Positions 5,260 through 9,219 of a DNA stretch of 9,219 nucleotides are shown here, piece by piece; the first letter of the stretch is position 1, and every line of letters begins with the position of its first letter. Location: NCBI GenBank assembly GCA_043101835.1, contig JBICHM010000293.1:1-9219 (forward strand), written 5' to 3'. Below the pieces are notes generated by a model. That model searched no databases. It had not been told where the DNA came from and saw only the letters and a list, made by a program, of their open reading frames with translations. Both the position numbers and the translations under genes were made by a program. The DNA comes from JBICHM01 sp043101835. GTDB lineage: Bacteria; Planctomycetota; Phycisphaerae; Phycisphaerales; UBA1924.

Positions 5260-6809
5260 CCTGGTCGCTGCTGAATTTGGGTCCGGCCGTCCGGAGTCGG
5301 ATCGCAGCGCGAGCCGAAGAGTTGGGCGTGCTCGCGATCGAGGCAGATGGACAGGGTTCGATTCGAGTTCTTTGGGCCGGGTCCGATGCGACTGCGCCGG
5401 AGCTCGAGCAGGCGCAGTGGCGCCACGCGATTACGCGGTCGTGGGGGTCGTTGTGCGCGGGTGATCATGTCGAGGCGATTCCTGGGGTGCACTGCATCGC
5501 GCTGGGGCGATCGGCCGAAACGGATGCGCTCGTGGTGTGCGTCGTAGCGGCGGCCGGGTGCGAGTCCGCCGAGCTGCGCTCGACGCTCGTGTCGCGCTTG
5601 GACGCGCGCGGCGTCGCCGATGTCGCCTGCGCGATGCGATGGTTTGTCGAGGGCGCAGTCGGTGCGGAGACGACGGAGATAACGGTTGCCGACGCATTTG
5701 CCGAGGAGGTCTCGAGCACCTACGAGCAAATCAGCGTGCTATACCAGTTGGTGCGGTCGATGAACGGCGTTGAGGATCCGCATCGCATCGTCACGCTCGC
5801 GTGCGGTCAGATGCTAGAGACGCTCGATTTTGATTGGTTCGCGGCGTGCTTCGATGCGCGACCGGAAATCAGCGAAGCGCTTCGAGGCCGTTTTCTGTCG
5901 ATCGGCGATCTGCCTTGCGAGGCGGACGAGTTTCGGCAGTACGCGGCGGAGGTGGTGCGCGATCATCGGGCAGACCGCTGGTCGTGGGTGCTGAGGCCGG
6001 AAAAGGATCGATTTGCGCGCCGTCTCGGCGACGAGATGCTGTTGGAGTTGATCGCGCACGACGGGAAGGCGATCGGGGCGCTCTTCTGCGGCGGCCGGTC
6101 GGGCGATGATCCGGACATCTCCAGCGTTGACATCAAGCTCGTTGACGCGGTGGCGGATTTTCTGGGCGTTTTTCACGAGAATGTGTGCCGGTTCCAGGAG
6201 CAGCGTGAGATGTTCCTGGGCACGCTGCATGCGATGACCGGCTCGGTGGATGCGAAGGATCCGTACACGCGCGGTCACTCGGACCGGGTGGCGCATCTTG
6301 CGTTCGACCTTGCCGTGGCGTCGGGGATGTCGCGTGACGAGTCGGAACAGGTACGCATTGCGGGACTGCTGCATGATGTGGGAAAGATCGGCGTCCCTGA
6401 GCGCGTGCTGCTGAAGGCGGGGCGCCTCGACGACGCGGAGTTCGACGCGCTCAAGCGACACCCGGCGATCGGGCATGAGATCCTGCAGGGCATCCGTCCG
6501 ATGGCGCCGATGCTGCCGGGAGTGCTGCACCACCATGAACGATGGGACGGTCGCGGCTATCCACATGGCCTCGCGGGCGAGTCGATTCCTCGGATCGCGC
6601 GCATCCTGGCGCTGGCCGATGCGTTCGATGCGATGAGCAGCAATCGCGCGTATCGGGACGCGATGCCGCGCGAGAAGGTGCTTGGTGAAATCGCCCGCTG
6701 CGCCGGATCTCAGTTTGATCCTCAGTTGGCCCAGCTTTTTGTTGGGCTTGATTTCATGCGATACGATGAGATGGTGGCGGAGGCGAAGCCGCAGTCGAAG
6801 GCGGCGTGA
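5256..6809 (+). CDS. HD-GYP domain protein with central GAF-like region, probable c-di-GMP phosphodiesterase
   Basis: A 517-aa protein with no signal peptide or membrane segment. The HD-GYP domain (about 317-500) hydrolyses cyclic-di-GMP. It has H341 in HSDR, H373-D374 and K377 in LLHDVGKIG, H402 and H407 in RHPAIGHEI, H425-H427 in LHHHERWDG, the GYP signature G434-Y435-P436, and D455 in LALADAFDAM. All metal ligands are present, so activity is likely. Residues about 165-305 look like a GAF sensory fold, preceded by a helix (EEVSSTYEQISVLYQLV, 150-166) of the kind that links sensor and output. Residues 1-140 are unrecognised. The start overlaps the receiver gene by four bases. Convergent with the pseudopilin operon: only 12 bp separates the stops and no terminator is visible. 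Confidence 0.93.
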   Translation: MTWSLLNLGPAVRSRIAARAEELGVLAIEADGQGSIRVLWAGSDATAPELEQAQWRHAITRSWGSLCAGDHVEAIPGVHCIALGRSAETDALVVCVVAAAGCESAELRSTLVSRLDARGVADVACAMRWFVEGAVGAETTEITVADAFAEEVSSTYEQISVLYQLVRSMNGVEDPHRIVTLACGQMLETLDFDWFAACFDARPEISEALRGRFLSIGDLPCEADEFRQYAAEVVRDHRADRWSWVLRPEKDRFARRLGDEMLLELIAHDGKAIGALFCGGRSGDDPDISSVDIKLVDAVADFLGVFHENVCRFQEQREMFLGTLHAMTGSVDAKDPYTRGHSDRVAHLAFDLAVASGMSRDESEQVRIAGLLHDVGKIGVPERVLLKAGRLDDAEFDALKRHPAIGHEILQGIRPMAPMLPGVLHHHERWDGRGYPHGLAGESIPRIARILALADAFDAMSSNRAYRDAMPREKVLGEIARCAGSQFDPQLAQLFVGLDFMRYDEMVAEAKPQSKAA

Positions 6810-6821
6810 GGCGCGTTGTCG

Positions 6822-7280
6822 TCAGTCGGCGTGCCATCGCCACTCGCCGGGCACGAGGGCTCCAAATGAGTCCAGACGCGCTTCGAGGAGGACTCGAGTT
6901 CGCGCGGTGCGCCCGATGCCTCGCAGGATGACAGGGTCACTTTCACCGCTCGCGATGTCGTCGTCGACCGGATCGATGGCGACGAGGCTGTAGGAACCGC
7001 CGTGCATGGGTCGCTCGGTGACGCCTGCGGCGAGCACAGACCTCCAGGTGTCGGGTTGCTCGGCGATGAGCAGCAGTGCGTAGTCGATTGCCGCCATCGC
7101 GTTTAGGCGTGCCTGCGGGGCCTCGGCGACGCCGATGTGCGTCCGCTGCTCGATCCGAGCTGCCGTAATCGCACCAAGTCCGGCGACAGTGACGATCATG
7201 CTCGTACCGAGCACGACCAGATACGCCGCAGCGCGTCGCAGATCGGGCCGGCGGCTCGTGCATGGGGCGTTGCGGCTCAT
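6822..7280 (-). CDS. Minor pseudopilin-like protein (PilX/GspK-type N-terminus)
   Basis: A 152-aa protein with a short basic N-terminus (RRPDLRR, residues 10-16), one hydrophobic segment (about 17-42, AAAYLVVLGTSMIVTVAGLG) and a small extracytoplasmic domain. This resembles PilX or GspK minor pilins, which often lack the canonical Glu+5, as here, though GspK proteins are usually much longer. It would insert in the inner membrane and join a type IV pilus-like or type II secretion-like pseudopilus tip. The ATG at 7280 overlaps the upstream stop as ATGA and has GGGAGG four bases before it, so I prefer it to a start at 7304. It is the last gene of three coupled pseudopilin genes. Family assignment rests on topology and context. 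Confidence 0.7.
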   Translation of the reverse strand: MSRNAPCTSRRPDLRRAAAYLVVLGTSMIVTVAGLGAITAARIEQRTHIGVAEAPQARLNAMAAIDYALLLIAEQPDTWRSVLAAGVTERPMHGGSYSLVAIDPVDDDIASGESDPVILRGIGRTARTRVLLEARLDSFGALVPGEWRWHAD

Positions 7281-8452
7281 CGGGCCTCCCGTCCGGCCGC
7301 CCATTCAACTGATCGCTTCAGGATGATCCATGCGTCTTCGCTAAGGGTCGAGGTCTTGTAGCTGGGCACTGACCACGGAAGGCTGACGCGCTTGCCGGCG
7401 ACGGGGGTCAGATCCCAGGCTCGATCACCTGGTTCGAGCGTGCCGAGGGAAGGACCGTAGGTGTCCTTTGCGTCGTTGTGGGGGGCGTCCGCCAGCTCGT
7501 GCAGGTCGGGGCTGACCTTGCCGTCCATGTACATGACTCGGCGCGTTGGCTTGTCGAAGAGGTACACGAACTGCGTCTCGAACACTGATGTGATGTAGTG
7601 CGTGGGATCCTGGATTCGCACGCGCCCAATGTCCTTGTCCTTGTCGTCATCCTCGAACCCGAGTTCCTCGCGCATGTCCCACATCTCGTTGACGACGCCG
7701 ATCGTCGCCGGACGGATCTTGCCGAGCAGATTCGTGCGCCGGGCGCTGGTCGCGACGAGGACGGCGTCGTTTCGATCGAACGCGTCGGCGAACTCGGCGC
7801 TGCCGGCGTCATCGTCGATCGACTCCACTTCGAACCCCCATCCAGCCAGGCGGTCGAAGAGCAGCCGATCGTCGCCGCTGGCCTTGTCTGGATCTTCGAT
7901 CACGAGGAGGACTCGGACGGGTTCGAGTGACTTGCGTGAGGGCCAAGCGGACGACCGAACCGCGACCAGCGACACCACGAGGTCCGGCGGTCGCTGCACC
8001 GTCACAGTGATGCGCTTCGCGCGCCCGTCGGGGGGCACGACGATGGAGGGATCTTCCGGGCGAATCCATTCGACGGAGACCGATCGGGTCCATGCGCTCC
8101 ATCCGGGGAGTACATCGCCGTCTGCAGACCGGGGCGGGGCGCCGACCCATCCGTGGTAATCATCGATGTCATCCCAGTCGCGACGGAGAAGAGGCGATTC
8201 GCCAGCCTCGCGCGCGATCGTGTTGGGATCGGTGTCGTCCGGATCCTCAAACTCCTGATCGAGGATCTCGGTCATCAAGTCGTTCGCCAGCGACGCGGCT
8301 CGTGCGCGATCGGAGACCGTCACGCGCGTCCGGTGCACGGCGCCGACCAGTTGCAGGGCGCCGACGAGCATGACGGCAAGGACGAAGGTTGAGATCGCGG
8401 CCTCGACCAGCGACATGCCCCGCCGCCTCGATTGGATTCGCCTTCCGATCAA
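7277..8452 (-). CDS. Prepilin-type protein fused to a Rossmann/ThuA-like domain
   Basis: A 391-aa protein. The N-terminus is a type III (prepilin) signal: RRRG-MSLVE with cleavage after G12 and Glu at +5 (E17), then a hydrophobic helix (19-39). It should be processed by a PilD-type peptidase and join a pseudopilus. Residues about 45-165 form a typical variable pseudopilin region. From about 178 a second domain begins, VRVLLVIEDPDKASGDDRLL (179-198), then a strand and turn at FEVESIDDD (207-215), DAVLVATSA (229-237) and IGVVNEMWDM (251-260). DPTHYIT at 282-288 and WIILKRSVEWAAG near the end follow. That order resembles the flavodoxin/ThuA-like domains of secreted planctomycete proteins, with DPTHYIT at the usual HPI-type position. 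The start is TTG 8452, which overlaps the upstream stop; ATG 8416 would delete the signal. Fusion function unknown. Confidence 0.82.
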   Translation of the reverse strand: MIGRRIQSRRRGMSLVEAAISTFVLAVMLVGALQLVGAVHRTRVTVSDRARAASLANDLMTEILDQEFEDPDDTDPNTIAREAGESPLLRRDWDDIDDYHGWVGAPPRSADGDVLPGWSAWTRSVSVEWIRPEDPSIVVPPDGRAKRITVTVQRPPDLVVSLVAVRSSAWPSRKSLEPVRVLLVIEDPDKASGDDRLLFDRLAGWGFEVESIDDDAGSAEFADAFDRNDAVLVATSARRTNLLGKIRPATIGVVNEMWDMREELGFEDDDKDKDIGRVRIQDPTHYITSVFETQFVYLFDKPTRRVMYMDGKVSPDLHELADAPHNDAKDTYGPSLGTLEPGDRAWDLTPVAGKRVSLPWSVPSYKTSTLSEDAWIILKRSVEWAAGREAR

Positions 8453-9219
8453 TGGCTGATCACTCCGGCGGACACATCGGGTTCATTCAGCAGCATCGTG
8501 CTCGTGGATACGAGGCCGGATCCATCGGTCGTCGGATCGATGTCGATGCGCACTGCCTGAAGGTGTATGTCGTCGGGCGGAGTCCAGTTCGGATCAGGTC
8601 GGATCATCGTGCCATACACGCGCAGCCAGATGCCGCGGGTGGCGTCGATCGACCAGGCTTTGCCCGTCTCGCCCTCGAGCAGCGCGCCGATCTCCGAGAG
8701 GGTGTCGCCTCGCTCGATCTTGGCCGCGTGACCGCCGATCAGGCTCGTAAACACGATTGCGATCTCGTTCTTGATGTCGAAGTAGAGGCCTCCGGGGAAG
8801 CTCACATAGCTCCATTCATCTTCGATGAGGGCTACTTCGGGGAACAGTGTGCTGGCAACCGCACTTGCCTCGGGCAAGCCATTGACCGTCTGGTGAATGG
8901 CGATGCGCATCGTCTCCGTGGGCGAGCCATCGGGTTTTCCGACGAACCCGATGCGTGTGATTGAATAGCTCCTCACATCGAGGGGGACCATCGGGATGAA
9001 GCGCTGCGCCTTGAGCTTTGCATCCTGGACATCCAGATCGCTTGGTCCGACAGTGTTCGAGGCGTCGATTCGATACAGCTCCATCTCGCCGCTCTCGATG
9101 ACGGGTGGCTCGCCGTCGCCGGTCTCGGACCAGACGGTGTAGTCGAGCAGAAAGCTTTTGACGCCCTCGAGCACGGCGATCGGTGCGCCGCCATCAACGA
9201 TGCGCTCCACTGGCGCGGG
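8449..9219 (-). CDS. GspJ/PilW-like pseudopilin C-terminal part with beta-sandwich insert (runs off right edge)
   Basis: The 256 C-terminal residues of a gene whose start lies beyond the window. The first visible stretch, VDGGAPIAVLEGVKSFLLDY, resembles the conserved strand of GspJ/PilW-type pseudopilins (typically a ...LLDGVxSFxLRY... pattern). Next comes a segment with the rhythm of a jelly-roll or choice-of-anchor beta domain: FIPMVPLDVRSYSITRIGFV, then MRIAIHQTVNGLPEAS, YVSFPGGLYFDIKNEIAIVF. Such modules bind ligand or shape the tip of secreted assemblies. The last part, IWLRVYGTMIRPDPNW and HLQAVRIDIDP, returns to pseudopilin-like strands. Its TGA overlaps the next gene's TTG start. The N-terminal prepilin signal is not in the window, so assignment rests on C-terminal pattern and operon context. 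Confidence 0.72.
   Translation of the reverse strand, partial: PAPVERIVDGGAPIAVLEGVKSFLLDYTVWSETGDGEPPVIESGEMELYRIDASNTVGPSDLDVQDAKLKAQRFIPMVPLDVRSYSITRIGFVGKPDGSPTETMRIAIHQTVNGLPEASAVASTLFPEVALIEDEWSYVSFPGGLYFDIKNEIAIVFTSLIGGHAAKIERGDTLSEIGALLEGETGKAWSIDATRGIWLRVYGTMIRPDPNWTPPDDIHLQAVRIDIDPTTDGSGLVSTSTMLLNEPDVSAGVISH

Noticed and set aside
6810..6821. Shared bidirectional terminator between the HD-GYP and pseudopilin genes
   Set aside because: Only 12 bases separate the stops and no stem with a T-run is visible.
1..9219. CRISPR array, insertion sequence, toxin-antitoxin or defence cargo
   Set aside because: No regularly spaced repeats, no transposase, and the element between 2282 and 4594 holds only int, xis-like and xre genes.

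Overview
The window is high-GC DNA from a bacterium that looks like a planctomycete, plausibly in or near the Phycisphaerae. This placement is an inference. It rests on type IV pseudopilin genes carrying unusual extra domains, an integrase with a long polar tail ending antisense in a tRNA gene, and a tRNA-Asp-like anticodon loop that I associate with this phylum. No rRNA or other firm taxonomic marker is present.

Layout. (1) Positions 1-2090, minus strand: thiS and thiG, encoding the sulfur carrier and thiazole synthase of thiamine biosynthesis, then the N-terminal 280 residues of a group II PLP-dependent decarboxylase that runs off the left edge. (2) Positions 2210-2281, plus strand: an intact tRNA-Gly(UCC). 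(3) Positions 2221-4594: a very small integration module on the minus strand. It has an XRE-type regulator, an excisionase-like winged-helix protein and a complete tyrosine recombinase whose reading frame ends inside the tRNA-Gly. Two matching 20-bp inverted repeats, TGTTCGC-N6-GCGAACA and a near copy, lie upstream of the excisionase gene and over the predicted -10 box of the regulator gene, which is the layout of a small lysogeny-type switch. The right side carries a 42-nt 3' half of a different tRNA (Asp-like, anticodon GTC) followed by a strong terminator. The two ends therefore do not match as a simple tRNA duplication. (4) Positions 4768-6809, plus strand: a sigma-28-like promoter, a single-domain response regulator and an overlapping HD-GYP protein, a likely two-gene cyclic-di-GMP signalling operon. 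(5) Positions 6822-9219, minus strand: three translationally coupled (4-base overlaps) type IV pseudopilin-like genes. Two have large extra domains: a jelly-roll-like beta domain and a Rossmann/ThuA-like alpha/beta domain.

How the parts work together. The thi genes are housekeeping. The tRNA-associated int-xis-xre block is a minimal or decayed integrative element with no recognisable cargo. The receiver and HD-GYP pair probably couples a signal to c-di-GMP breakdown. It lies tail to tail with the pseudopilin operon, only 12 bp apart. The most notable items are the paired operators of the xre/xis/int switch, the mismatched tRNA ends, and the pseudopilin fusions.
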